A stretch of 64,000 nucleotides of DNA from Polytrichum commune (Eukaryota > Streptophyta > Polytrichopsida > Polytrichales > Polytrichaceae): positions 23,748,001 to 23,812,000 of the forward strand of contig OX485803.1 of NCBI GenBank assembly GCA_950295325.1. The letters run 5' to 3'. The position numbers and the translations under genes are program-made. Below the pieces are notes generated by a model. That model was not told the origin of the DNA, searched no databases, and worked only from the letters and a program-made list of their open reading frames with translations. Below, piece by piece: positions 10,881 through 23,330 of the stretch. Position 1 is the first letter of the stretch. Each line of letters opens with the position of its first letter.

Positions 10881-12905
10881 ACTTTTGTACATTGGAGATG
10901 AAGTTGTGCTCATTTGCATTATATTTTAATTGAAATAAAACAAAACAAATAAGTGTTACAGTTGTACATAACATTATTCATTTTAATAGTGATGCACTCT
11001 TGCTAAATCAAGAGGCGGAAGAGGGAATCATATATAAGGTATGTCGAGGCCATCATCATGTGGAAGCTTTTTGAAACAACAAAAACAAAATTGGTAGTTG
11101 GTGGCGTGCAAGGCCGTTGGGTGTCGGATTGTTGCAACTTGCTTGTAAAGTTGCAACTAATTCTAGATGTGGATTGCATCTCTACACTGTCTAGGATCAA
11201 TGTAATATTATGTATGGCACACGTCACCATCTAAGCATAAAGTTTTTCATGACACGACACTCGCATGAATGTTAACAATTGTTGTATACATGTTAGTATG
11301 CATTCATGACATGATAGTTGCATAAGTGTTGATGGCCACTATCATATGGTAGCTTGCGTTGGAAATGAAGCAACCATGGATGCAATCTTTATTAGATGAG
11401 CTTGCAAGGGCACACTTCCATGTGCCGCCCTTTTGGGCGGAAATAATTAGATGTCTCTGACATTGTTGATTGCTCGAGTGGAGGGGTCAACACATGAAAG
11501 AGTATTTTTTTTTTTGTAACTATGTTTTTGAGTAAATTTAAGCTTGTTCATGAACTTTGGGCATAGTGAAGTTTTATATGTGCACTTTCATTGGCGGACC
11601 CTATGATAGAAACAGTAGCAATAATCCTAGTTTGCGGCTTGCATCTCTTGTTGTAGCACGTGTTGGTTGCACGCACATTTTGTTATTTGTGAAAAAATAC
11701 ACAATTAGACGGAACGTTTGAACATATTGCTCCTCAAAATATGTGTAATCGAGGTTTTCATCATATTCTTGTACTCTCTTCCTCCAAAAAAATTGTTCTG
11801 CAATGTGCATGTCTTAAACATGCAAAAAATACTCTCATATGCATTTTAAATCTTGGACAAGTCTTTGTCCACATTTACTTAAATTATGGTTTTGTTATCA
11901 AACATGTAAATCAAAATGTGATTGTCATCTCAGTTGTCTTTCATTGACTATGCCATGAGTGGCTATATCAATATTTATTCTCAAACCAAACTATTTTTTT
12001 TGGCTAGGGAAACGAGGCCATTAGACTCTCCCTCCTCAAACTTAGCCCTCCCCTTACAAATGTGCCAAACATTAATTGTTACCTCAAGGTATATGATGCA
12101 AATATATTTATATACATATGCAAAACCTATCATCTTAAGTATCACACTATGTTACGCTAAATGTCATAATGTATTATTTTTTCATTAAAAATTTACTTAT
12201 GTTGGTGAAAGGTACCATATTGGCGATTAGCGGATGTGACACTTTAAGACCTCTAGGCATCTAGTTTAGGCCCTTTGCAAATAATGCACATGATACTAAA
12301 TACCACAATTGGTGTAGTAAAGTTCTAGAGATTTACATGTGTAATTTAAAAACATGTGGAGCATTCACTCAAACTATTAGAATTTTTTACATAGTATCAC
12401 TTCATCTCTCCCAATTTACTTGTGTGGTTAGTCACAACAACGACTTATGCTCCCATTTGAGTTGGAGGTGAATCGTACCACTCGTGGTTGCAATTGAGGT
12501 GTTGGACAAAGCACATGCATGTTGCAATGTTTGTGGTTGTTGTAGGGTTGACCACGTCCTTGGGTTGTTGGTTGACCCAAAATGACCATATTTGTATCCA
12601 TTTTCATAGTATTTGCATTTTGGTTGAGGAATTTTTGTTATTTTGTACTATTTGTCATTTTTTTATTTATAAGAATAGCATATTGAAGGAGACCAAAAAT
12701 GTATAATTAATATTTTTGTTCCACACACTAAATTTTATGGTTGAAAATATCTAACACGAGGGAAGATAGCATGTGAGCAATGAGCATCAACATTACCAAG
12801 TGGGGCTATTTTAAGAAATCAATGAAATATAGTCCGTCTATAAATTTTGAATGTGATGTATTTGAGAGAGCGTAAATTTTGAATTGGACCCTATTACAAT
12901 GAAAT
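10880..12905. other. AT-rich DNA, no gene seen
   Basis: Only short low-complexity ORFs (at most 88 aa) occur. Runs of T and A are common. I found no splice-consistent exon series and no RNA gene. Confidence 0.5.
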
Positions 12906-12908
12906 TTA

Positions 12909-13479
12909 GGGTGCACGAGGTCCATGGTCATAGGTGCTTAATTGAAATGACAAACACGCAATGGAAATATAAGGTACCTTATTGTGACAAACAACCATAT
13001 AGTTGTAGTATCAGTGTGCACTACATTTCTTATTGACAAACATATATTTTTTCTATATCTATAAACAATGTGAACATGCCCATCACCACTTACATGATAA
13101 CTTTCCCAGCTTGTATGTGTATTGTAGTAGACAATCTTTTTGATTGAATTTTTTTTCATAATGCAACAAGAATCTTTCCTCTTCTTTCAAGATGATCCAT
13201 CGTGCTCTTCTTTCCTTCCTCACCAATGTAAAATACAAATGAGAGAGAAAATAAAGAGAATAAAGATATGTAACAAGTGAGGTAGGGTTGCCCCTCTATT
13301 TCCACCAATAAAATATGCAATGGTCCCTCAACATGGTCCATTCTCACTTCACCTTGTGTTTGAGGGCCCACGACTAAACAAAGCAGCTTTCCCATTTCTC
13401 ATGGTATGGCCTTTGGATTAGAGTCAAGAGCCCTCATATTTATATGGTCACAACCCTTGGCTCATGTCTGAAGTGGCCC
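12909..13479. mobile_element. Degenerate MITE of the GGGCCAC family
   Basis: The right end at 13461-13479 (CTCATGTCTGAAGTGGCCC) clearly belongs to the Tourist-like family found at 10005 and 21356. The interior (13156-13480) matches, in inverse orientation, the third unit of the composite element near 43300-43500, for example 'tggtccattctcacttca'. The left end, about 12906-12935 (TTA then GGG...ACGAGG...GGTCAT), is only a weak match, so the exact start is uncertain. Confidence 0.5.
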
Positions 13480-13690
13480 TTGCTTGCTCTCATTGTGATA
13501 GGTATGAGTTATCACATGAGATGCAACACATGATTGAACTAGAAAAAAAAAAAATAATGACCGTACCAGGTATCGGCATGAATATGAGCCCGTTGGCCAA
13601 ATGCTAATCATGGCGATTCGTGATGCAACATGAGGTGTTATGCCTCCTTTGGGAGGTGGTCTCTGGTGGTGTACTATTTACCCCATTTTG
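13480..13690. repeat. Start of dispersed repeat shared with 46.9-48.0 kb
   Basis: The block around 13485-13545, with 'ctcattgtgataggtatgag' and 'atcacatgagatgcaa', resembles 46965-47020. It is part of a larger, interrupted repeat that continues at 14040-15200. Confidence 0.5.
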
Positions 13691-14040
13691 TTAGGGGGGG
13701 GGTGGAACAGTGGCTTGTTTATTGTCAAGTTTCCTTCTGTTAAGGACAAGGTAAGTTAGGTATTTAATGGCATGTGGGTGTATATTTTTCATGAGGGTCT
13801 TGATGTTGGATTTTGGGATTTTGAGGTTGGCTAATTTGCTTATGGAATGTTTGTGTATAGCTCCTCTTACTCCGGCTATGATAATACTGAGGGGGTTGGT
13901 TTTCCATCCATTGTTTTGTATGGTGTTAATTAGTGGGTCATATTTGATGTGTTTATGTGTGAGGGCTTGTTTGGTCAATCTATCATGGCAGTATGTGAAT
14001 TCGATGAATTGGGTTGTGTATGTGGAGAACTAGAAAATGA
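13691..14040 (-). pseudogene. Reverse-transcriptase C-terminal remnant
   Basis: A minus-strand open stretch reads through a C-terminal segment in the style of reverse-transcriptase ORFs: 'IEFTYCHDR', then 'KYDPLI', 'NGW', 'AGVRGAIH', 'NIKTLMK' and 'YLTYLVLN'. The KY-x2-L...GW and GVRG...S...L order is typical of the tail that follows the polymerase domain in non-LTR-type retroelements. The same motif order is found at about 19100-19330. No polymerase core precedes it here, so this is a truncated fragment. A G10 homopolymer (13695-13704) marks its downstream edge. Confidence 0.6.
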
Positions 14041-15300
14041 CATAAATGCTTCATGGTTGTAGCAATTCGACATCACTTCCAAACTCCAACACCATGACAG
14101 ATCAATGGTAGATATACTAGTGACAACACTATATATATGTGATTTGGTGTGGCCCATGCTTATCATCATCGACCCACGTAAACGATCTTACAAGCATTGG
14201 GTGGCTACTAGAGAAAGTGATATGGGATACATACACAACTTGATGCTACATGACAAAGCATGGAGAGCTCAAGAGAGAGCATCAACTCTCCCGAAGACCT
14301 CGTGGCCGCAGGAGAATATTTTTGAGATAATGGAATGCTTATTATATACAAGCGTACCTCTCATCCATTCAACATAAAAACTTGAACCCCTATAGGTTTC
14401 TCACCAATTTACCTCGAATGATTTCAAGTAGACTAATGTGGTGTCTTCAGAGCTATTTCCAATATCAAATCGATTGAAAAAACAACCTTCAGGTTGCATA
14501 CTATTTAGGGTTTTATGGTGGATGAATGAGAGCCACACTCGGATACGACATTTCCATCTTCTCCACAAGCCATGGAGGCCATGATGATCAACATTGCACA
14601 TCAATGTCAATGTATAGTGTAGCGAAACATAGCAATCATGTTTTAGAAAGTGAGTTACTACGAACATGTTAAGGATTTTAACATAACATTATTCAAATGA
14701 GTGACCAAGTTGGGTGGGACTAAGAATATGTCATGTAAGGTGCTACAACTCTACCTTATGGATGCTTGTTCGAGTAAATTCAACATGATGAACAAGTTAC
14801 TTGGATGAAGCATTGTCACAAATTATTATTTGAATGGAAAAATTTACAACAACTGGATAATGTTGTGCATGTGGGGTTAAATCGTGGTTGAATTATTTTA
14901 AACAACATTCCCCATTCTCTTTACTCTTCATACTTGCCATATATTCTTTTGAGAATATTCTTACTGCATGAAATCCATTAACACATCAAAACAACTAAAC
15001 ACATACCATAGATTTATTCACACAAATTTAAGAGTAATTACCACGGATACTCTTCACTCACTTTAATGGAATTGGTAAAGAATGTGTGTTGGCCATCGTT
15101 ACATGCCACCTAAATGCAAGAGGAGCATCAAATAGATCATGCAAAAAACTCACAAATTTAGTTTTGAAAATCTTTTGCCCTCTTGCATAAGGTTAGCTTG
15201 TAGTATAGATTTGGACCTATGACCTTCACATGACTAGGTGACCTTCAAGGTCCGAGAGGAGTTATCGGACATAACCATTTTGGTGCTCTCTCTTCTAGTC
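14040..15300. repeat. Dispersed non-coding repeat, copy 1
   Basis: This segment aligns with about 47050-48010 in the same orientation. Shared blocks include 'gtggcccatgct', 'atcttgcaagcattgggtgg'-like sequence (14190-14210), 'aacaacattcccc', 'atgccacct' and 'ttgccctcttgcat', in the same order. There is no ORF of substance. It is probably a non-autonomous transposon of unknown class. Confidence 0.6.
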
Positions 15301-16500
15301 TTTGCGACCATGAAGATTGATAGTGTAGATTAAGAGCATGGGAAGGAGAGGGTCGTGTTTTGTGGAAGACAACCTCTTCCCAAATCCTAGAATGCCATCT
15401 CATGTGCCAATTTGTTATGGATAATGAACTTAAGTTGCGACTTTGAGTTGAGTTAGAATTCTAATGGCAAACTCATGGGCTTCTATTGAACTTCAATTGC
15501 TAGAGTAAATCATACAAATATCCAACCTTTGTTGCATGTAGTTTCTCATGAGAAAAGATATTGAGAGGGTTGCATTATCAATGACTATATTGAATTCCAT
15601 GATTTGAAGTGGGTGACATATACCATGGGTACAATATCAATCCACACAATTACATGAAATGTACCAACATCAATGGTGACTATATCTGATTATATGAGTA
15701 ACATATATCCAAGATGTAACCATAGGATATGGAGTCCATGCCAACCAACAACCTTCCTTAACTCTTAACATTTAGTGGGGGGAGGAGCTATGTAGGAGGT
15801 TCATTTGGTCAAATGGTTAGCATGTTTTTGTCTCCGATATATTACCAATGGTGTTCAGTGGTCAACATGTCGTGAGAAGGTCATAAGAACAACATTGAGA
15901 ACTTGAGTGGTAGTATTGTTTTTGTTTACAAAATCCTTGTAATTTTGTAAACATAAAGAAAAAAAAACCAAATGGCTACTCATACGGTCACGAGAAGGCA
16001 TGTACATAACAATCTACATGAGTTAACAAGATATGTGTAACGCTAGCCCCCAAAAAATGAAAGTCGATCTTGAGACAATTGTGTTGCAATGACCATAAGA
16101 GTTGCTCTAATGACCCGATAAAAATGACCTGAATTGAAGCATGTGTGCAACCCAATCCATGAGAATTAATGCTATAATTATGTACATATGTATCAAATGG
16201 GTTGTGCAGTCCACGATGTTGAGAAGGGAAAAATATATCATATTTTAGAGTGAACACACTATGTTAACAAACACCAACTTCTAGAGAAAGTGACACATAA
16301 CACTTGTAAGAAGAAGAAGTCCGGTCTCCAAAGGGGGCCAAAGTGAATGTAGTGATTGTTCATAGAACATCCATGGCCATGTCCCTAGGGAAAGTGAATC
16401 CGGATGTAAAAGTACTTCACCCTTCTCAGGGAGTTTACACTATCTTAGTAGTCATTGATAATGCCCATTGGGCATGCAACCAATGCTAGTGGGTATTATC
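15300..16500. other. AT-rich DNA, no gene seen
   Basis: I see no convincing ORF (the longest is 89 aa, minus, 15988-16257), no RNA gene and no clear repeat ends. Confidence 0.45.
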
Positions 16501-16519
16501 AGGGGAGCTTATTTGTTTT

Positions 16520-16895
16520 TAGGGGGGGGGGGTATAAAGGTGTGTTTATGGGGTTGGGAAGACATCAAATCATTGGCTCCTTGTTGGTTGGGAGTTAATA
16601 TGAGTATCATATATGTGGTCCGAATTTGATTTTCATGGGGTTTGTTTGAGTGGTTATGGGTTGAGATGACTAAGTATTGCTATGTCAACATGTAGGAGAT
16701 GTGGTGTCAGCCAACGGCTTATCCTAAGCAATTAATAAGTGAGCTATCACTATGGTTTGTATCTCTACCAAAAAAATAAATAGGGGTGTGATATTCGCTT
16801 TGGTTGTTATGTTTAGCTGACCTACGGCGGGTCTTAGAGGCTTGCAAACCATTGCTTGTTTTAGCCTTTCTTTTATGAAGAAGAGTTGCGCATCT
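16520..16895 (-). pseudogene. Retroelement tail fragment
   Basis: Bases 16818-16895 match 19029-19107 (for example 'acctacggcgggtctt' versus 'acctatggcgggtctt'), a segment that in the second copy belongs to the 3' end of a decayed reverse-transcriptase ORF. The block is preceded by a G-homopolymer, as at 13695. No reading frame remains open. Confidence 0.45.
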
Positions 16896-19028
16896 TACAC
16901 TTACAAATCAACATGCAAGATAAACTTAAAACACGATCCTCGCCTCTAGACACATGAGAGACGAGCGGCTATTAGGAGAACTCACACGTGAACTCGAATA
17001 CACACGAAGGGAACGAGATCACCTCAAAGAACGCATGGACACAGTATTTCACACTTCTAGATCTGCTCCTTCACCAATCGTACCACTTGAAGAGTTACAA
17101 ATTACCCTCGATTACAAAACCACTCCCTACCAACAAGTTATAAGGTATGAGACACCTAGCAGTTTATAAGAAAATCAAGGCCACAATCAAGAGAAATTAG
17201 GGTAATCGCAAGAAGAGCGAGGAGTAACACCGAGGACATCACCCAAGGAGCGGGAAGGAGGACCAAAGGAGATATCCAGTTGAGCCAAGCTGCGAATGAA
17301 AGAGATGAGGTTACCAAACTAAGACGAACAACCAAAGAATTGGGTTTAAGAAGCCGCCACATAACAAACCTCGAGAAGCCATGGGAACACAAAGAGGACC
17401 GCGGGAACATACACGAAGACCCCCAAACTTAAGGACATACGAAGACCCTGGCCTTGGACTTAACAAATACCTTGGTCTTAGAAATTACTCAAGAACCCTT
17501 GCACTTAAAGAAATAGACTTTAGAAGTGATTCTAAATAGCTACATTAATCGTTATATGTTTGTGGAAAATAGATATTAGGAAGTGGTTAAATCTTAATCT
17601 TTAAAATGGTATATCACATTGACTAAATTTAGGTTACAATGCCATTGGAGTTGTATATTTAGTAAACATGTTGAATATAATTAATTGTGTTATTTTTAGA
17701 TACCAGAGACTATATAAAGAGGGAAACTAGGGGACCTTATTGCACTTCATTTGGCCCTGGTTACTTTACATGAAGTGTCAACTTCTTACCTCGGAGTGTT
17801 ACCTTGATACCTAGGAACATTACTTGGACCACTTGAAGACTTTATAAAAATTCACTTAAAATTCAAGGCTTGAAGACATTTACTTAGATTACTTGAAGCA
17901 CTTGAAGACTTTGTAAAAATTCAAACCTTGAAGACGTTTACTTGGATACTTGAAAATTACTTGGAATTGGAAAACGTGTAAAAGATTACTTAGGGATACT
18001 TGGATACCTAAGGCCCAAAAGGAGTTAGATTTGGATAAACTAAGACTCTTAGATCCATGAATCACTTAGGAGCTTTATAAGCATATACAATTTAGAATTG
18101 TGTTACTTGAACTACGCAATTCTAACTTGAGTAATTTAGACCAAAATAAAAGAGACACTCGGACCAAGTAAGGTACAAGAACACATAATCAAGAAGTTAC
18201 AAGTTCGAGATGACCACCAAGGTTGGCACTCAAATAAGATTAGATTGTGACACCATCAAATGAACCTGAACACCGAGAGGCAACTCATCGATGGAAAAGA
18301 GAGGTTACTATGAGAATAGAAATTCTAAAAGTGAAGGGAGATCATACCAAGCCGACAAGTAGGCCAAAAACCCCCACACTTGAAGATGGTTTAGAATTTC
18401 ACATCAAAGGAACACATCATATCAACGAAGAAGATATAGATTCGATTAAATTGAAGAAAATAAATTTCAAGCAATCATAAGAAAATCTTAAATTATTAAC
18501 CAGATGAAAGTTGGTAACTTAAATAGGAAGAATATTTGACTTAGACCCCATAGAGGATAACGGGAATAATCACTCTTGCAATTGATAATACAAGTTAAGA
18601 ATGATGTTTTGGATGTGCAAGAGGTCCTTATTATATTGAAGACACCTAACCTTGACATTAAAATCGTAGGAGAAAATAATTTTGAAAAACTTGAGCACCT
18701 AATCCATGTGGATTTTCAAGAAAGTTAAAAGGACTTCCACAATCATAAATTCAACATATTAGGATTTTAGAAGTAAAATCCATAGTGTTCGCATTGAGAC
18801 ATGGTTTAGGTCATGAAATTCTAATGACACTCTTGACCATATTAGAATACGAAGATCTCATAAATTAACAAGTGTAATAACATTTGGAGATTGATAAGGA
18901 TTCAAAACCATTTAGATATTAAGGAATTGACCTAATCTCCTAAGTCATAAGATTTGTGTAAACCGATTAGTAGCAGGTTACACCGTCTAAGGCTAAGGAA
19001 ACCTACAAACTGAAAGGTGACCGCAACA
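16896..19028. other. 2.1-kb segment between two retroelement-tail repeats
   Basis: Flanked by an imperfect 80-bp direct repeat (16818-16895 and 19029-19107). It has two short plus-strand ORFs of charged, Arg/Glu-rich peptides (16954-17169, coiled-coil-like; 18247-18480). Between them is a low-complexity zone rich in 'ttacttgga' and 'gaagac' steps at about 17790-18000. The peptides could be decayed gag-like remnants, but I cannot show this. Confidence 0.4.
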
Positions 19029-21270
19029 TAGTTGACCTATGGCGGGTCTTGGAGGTCTGCAACCAATTGCTTATTTTTTAGCATTCTTTTATGGATGAGT
19101 ATGGAGTTCACATATTTTGTGGCGATTATATTGATTTGTTTGAATGTGTTCTTGATTTTTGTGGATGAGATTTCAAAATTTCTTTCTAGTTGTTTCATCA
19201 AGGGTATGTGTGTGGTGGCCCTAGCCTCTAGTTATTATGTTGCTACTGAGCAGTTGGTATTTGGTGGTTTTCCTAGCACGAGTTTTGTCTACAAATATAT
19301 CATTACAAAATGTAAATTCTATGAATAGCATGGTCAGTTCCGGCGTAGGGATGACATGTGCTGCATGTTATGGTGGGTTTGAGCCTAGCATTGTAGTGGC
19401 ATCTTTGGGTGCCATATGTACATGGTAGTAACCATGGTAAAAACATGTTTACATATGGGAGTCCATTGTGGGTGTTTGTGTTCATGAGTATGTAATGTCT
19501 TGACGTTGCATTAGATATTCATTTTTTTCTTAATTCTCATATTGCTTTATTAGTGTCTTTTTGTTATTAGTGTGTGTATGTGTTGTTGTGTACATTTGAA
19601 TAGTATATGTAGCGAAGTAGTTGCATCTGGTGAGATGCATAGAGGACAAGTATTAGGTGAATAGGCTTCTCTACCAAATACAAGTTGTTTTCAGGCCTGA
19701 CCCATGTATTGTCATGTGCTGAATTTAATAAGCCATGTTCTTTGTTTGTATGTGATAGTGGATTTTTTTCCAAAAATGTTTGAGAGTTCTTTGTTTATGT
19801 TGTTATTTTCAAGTCATTTGTGCAATTGGTGTGTTTGGTCTCCTATGACTGTAACGTTGTGTCACTTGTCATATTTGAAGATGTGTTTTTCAAGGTGCCT
19901 AATTGGTCATTTATTAGGTGTTTATTGAATAGAGTACCACCAAACTTTTTGGGAGAGGTACCCACCATAGATTGCAAACATTGTCTTATTTGGATGGTTT
20001 GTTATGTAGGGTGGGGTGTTTGAGTTGTATGGTGTTACTAATATTATAATCGAGTCCATGTGGTTTTTGGTTGCGAGGCATGCCCGATGTAGGGTTTGTT
20101 GTGCGTTGTTTTCAATGTGTGGGTGAGCATACCCATTGCTGTGCCATTTGTATTGGAAGTTTGTTCCTAGTGACCCAACTATGTTGTCTCTAGGGAAGGG
20201 GGAGTAAAATTGCGTAAGTATAGTAGAATAAGTTACTAGTGATGAGAAGTATGAATTTCACACACATAGTATACGTTTCAAGAGACCACACATGGTTTTA
20301 CATAGGGTAGTTGTTTCCATTGTTTCTTAATTGATGGTAGTGAGAATGGGACGGTGTAAAAGTTATAGGTTATACCATCTCTTATGATTGTGTCTACAAT
20401 ATTTATCTTTTGTTTCATGGTGGTTGGGCATGCGGTTAGGAATTTACATTGCATTAGGAGTTTGTTGTGGTTGTGTATGTGTTTTCCATTGTAGGGATGG
20501 GACTAGGTCGATGCCAAGTTAGACGTATGGTTCATGTTGTTTAAGTTAAGTATGAGTATTGCATGTTGTTTGAAGTGAATGTTTGTGTTTTGTATGTGTG
20601 TTTTGAAGGCTTGTGGGTTTAGCTTATATTAGTTGGGCCATATTGTGACAACACATTTGGGTTTGCCAAGGTCCACTCCTGCCCATTCACAATATTATCG
20701 AGTTTGTTTAGTTGGGTTTGGAGGAATGCCAATTTATTAACAACATTTGCTAGGTCATTAGTGTATGCGGTGGAGTTGAGTTTGGTACATGAGGTTGGAA
20801 TGTATATCCGTTGTTGACTTTTTGTAACCACTTGAGAAGTGGTTATAGGAATATAACAAAGAGGTATGAACTTAGTGTGCCTTGCATGGTTCCTCTTTGG
20901 ATGGGAATGACTTGTCTATTGTTGAAGTGTTCTCCAATAATCATGACAATGGATTAGGAACATATATTGCCTTTTATTTGACATTTTTGAGGCTTATGTC
21001 ATATGTTTACTGGGTTAGTGTAGGTGTGGAGTGGAATTTGAGGATATTTTCCCACAATGATATATCTTTCTAAGTTGTGCCATGGGTATTGTTTGACCCT
21101 ACAAGTGCAGTGTCTTGGGTGGTCTAGTCGATAGTGGCATGTAGGGATTGTTGGTCTATTCTTGGTTGATTGTTGGTTGTGGATTTCCGTAGCAATATCT
21201 TCCAAGTTTGTAAGGATATTATTGTATTTGGTCTATGAGGCAGTCTAGTGGGAGGGGGGGGGGGACACTT
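19029..21270 (-). pseudogene. Decayed non-LTR-type reverse transcriptase
   Basis: Translating the minus strand across several frames gives a recognisable but broken reverse-transcriptase core. Around 20910-20840 a frame reads 'IPIQRGTMQGTLSSYLF', corresponding to the conserved RG-x-QG-x-LSP-x-LF motif. Around 20775-20755 it reads 'AYTNDLA', corresponding to YADD, followed by an 'LQTQLNKLD' segment. At about 20700-20650 comes a W-rich 'NGQEW' / 'EWAGVDLG' segment, and near 19330-19230 the tail motif 'IEFTFCNDIF...KY..L'. Stops and frameshifts are frequent and the active-site YADD is altered to Y-T-N-D, so the element is dead. The long G run at 21255-21264 lies upstream. Confidence 0.65.
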
Positions 21271-21355
21271 GCTACTGCATGACAAGTCGTAAAAGCCACT
21301 TAAATTAAAATACACATCAATTTCAACACCACATTCATTAATGTATGTGTGGTAA

Positions 21356-21703
21356 GGGCCACTTCACATAGGAGCGTAGGTTGCGACCATGTCATTATTA
21401 GGGCCCTCAATTATAAGGGCATCTCATCCAAAGGCCATATTGGTTGTTTAATTGACACGATTTGCCATGATTTGCCATGATTTTCGTCAAGCCTATCTTT
21501 TGGAAGTGGGCCTAATATAAATGCCTCACAAGACAATATTTATAGTCTGCCATGTAGACATTTCATCCATGTTAACGTCTTTGGGCCCATACACCTTCAC
21601 CTTCTAATATGAAGTGAACTTGGATGCTCTTGGCCTTTTCGACCAACGAGAGATCTTAGAATGGAGTGGTCACGGGCATTCAGCCTTGTGTGTGAAGTGG
21701 CCC
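21356..21703. mobile_element. Tourist-like MITE, copy 2 (348 bp), abutting the MULE
   Basis: It starts GGGCCACTTCACATAGGAG and ends GTGTGAAGTGGCCC, with TAA at 21353-21355 and at 21704-21706. Its right TAA and last base lie inside the 9-bp target duplication of the adjacent MULE (21703-21711), so the MULE inserted exactly at the edge of this older MITE. Confidence 0.85.
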
Positions 21704-21711
21704 TAAATTCA
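21703..21711. repeat. MULE target site duplication, left copy
   Basis: CTAAATTCA. The identical nonamer occurs at 36049-36057 at the other end of the element. Nine bases is the standard length for Mutator-like transposons. Confidence 0.9.
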
Positions 21712-22085
21712 CCCTAACATTACCCAACCCAATGGAGGTAATTGCGGCCCACTTACCGATGTGTGCCAGAGGCGTGCAGGTCAGAAGCTCCGAAGCAGCC
21801 GGGACCCGCCCTCGCCCGCAACCCGCCTTCCGCCGGCCCGCTCCTCACTGACGCCGGGATGCTGCCAGCTTGGCACTGCAGGCGCCACCCACCCCCCGAG
21901 GCCACGGTGGAGCGCCACGCTGTTAGCTCCCCGCGACCCCTCACCGTCGAGGCCCCATCATGCATCCCGCCAGCATGTTACGGGCACATGCCATGTGTTT
22001 CCATCATGGCCAGATGGAAACCATGCCCGGCATCACCCATCATCACCCATCATGGCCAGATGGACTTCATGGCCGGCATCTTCCC
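21712..22085 (+). repeat. MULE left terminal inverted repeat (uninterrupted)
   Basis: A GC-rich block, in contrast to its AT-rich surroundings. Apart from a few substitutions it is the reverse complement of 36048-36005 plus 32710-32385. It retains the single TAA target (complement of 'cggTAAgtgg', at about 21757-21759) where the right repeat was split, so it serves as the pre-insertion allele. ORFs on both strands of this block are mirrored in the right repeat and are not genes. Confidence 0.9.
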
Positions 22086-22485
22086 ACCTCGGCGAAGGGA
22101 TCTCCCTCTTCCATTTCGACGTCTAGGGGTTACGGTTTCTGTTGCGGCTAGGCAGCGATGGCTGCTCTTTGTTTGTAACCTGCACGATACTTTCGATGAC
22201 GCAGTGGAGTGCAACACTTCGATTGCGGCGCTGATGCAGGCGCGGGATTGCAGGCAGGCTTAGGATCAGGACCTCCCTTTCGAAGATGCTGGTTTAGGGT
22301 CAAGGTAAGTGACTGACCTCTTCATGTTTGGTTGCAAATGTCCAATCTTCTTTGGGTAATTGTTTCTTGCACACCTTGGATCATTCCCACGAACTATTAA
22401 GATGGCAACAATGATGCATTCTTTAGGGTATTTCTTGCAACTGTCTATTGAAGACATCACCTCCTTGCACTACAGTCTTCTCTTG

Positions 22486-22683
22486 AAACTTGGATTGTTG
22501 CGTGCACTTAAAACTTGGGTTGTTGCGTGCACTTTAAACTTGGATTGTTGCCTGCACTTAAAGCTTGGAGTGTTTGTTGCACTTAAAACTCGGATTGTTG
22601 CCTGCACCTAAAACTCGGATTGTTGCCTGCACCTAAAACTTGTATTGTTCCCTACCTTAAAACTTGGATTGTTGCTGCACTGC
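22486..22683 (+). repeat. 25-bp minisatellite, about eight units
   Basis: Units vary around 'aaacttggattgttgcgtgc' plus 'actta'. It lies about 0.8 kb inside the left MULE end. A different 24-bp array lies at a comparable depth from the right end. Confidence 0.85.
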
Positions 22684-23330
22684 AAGCTCTTCTGAAGGGC
22701 CTGAAACTTGATTCGCCAACAAGGTGGCTTCATTTTAAGGTATTTCATTGCAACACTCTATTCATGGTTCCTTCATTTTTTTTTACTGTAACATGATGAC
22801 TAGATGCCCTACAATTTTGTCTCATCTGTGTGGGTTTAGGGTATTCCTATCTCCTTCTTTGTGGGTTTAGGCTAATTCTTTGCAGGAGTCCATTCAATCT
22901 TCCCTCAACTTTTATTGTAACCTAATTACCTCCTTGCACTATAGTCTTGTCTTCTTCCTGCCTTAAAACTTGGATTGTTGCCGCACTGCAAGCTCTTCTG
23001 AAGGGCCTCAGTCTTGATTCGCCAACAGGGTGGCTTCATTTTAAGGTATTTCATTGCAACACTCTATTCATGGTTCCTTCCTTTTTTTTACTGTAACATG
23101 ATGACTAGATGCCCTACAATTTTGTCTCATCTGTGTGGGTTTAGGGTATTCTTATCTCCTTCTTTGTGGGTTTAGGCTAATTCTAGGCAGGAGTCCATTC
23201 AATCTTCCCCCAACTTTTATTGTAACCTAATTACCTCCTTGCACTATAGTTTTGTCTTCTTCCTGCCTTAAAACTTGGATTGTTGCCGCACTGTAAGCTC
23301 TTTTGAAGGGCCCGAGTCTTGTTCATGTTT
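22650..23330 (+). repeat. About 310-bp tandem duplication in MULE subterminal DNA
   Basis: Two nearly complete units and a third partial unit are very similar. The shared order is 'aaaacttggattgttg', 'ctgcaagctcttctgaaggg', 'gattcgccaac', the homopolymer T run, 'gatgactagatgccctacaa' and 'tgtgggttta'. A more diverged partial copy begins near 23740. Confidence 0.8.

Noticed and set aside
21742-22263. 173-aa plus-strand ORF, with a relative at 32311-32772 on the minus strand
   Set aside because: It lies inside the MULE terminal repeats and changes where they diverge. Openness comes from high GC content, and no start or splice evidence supports a protein.
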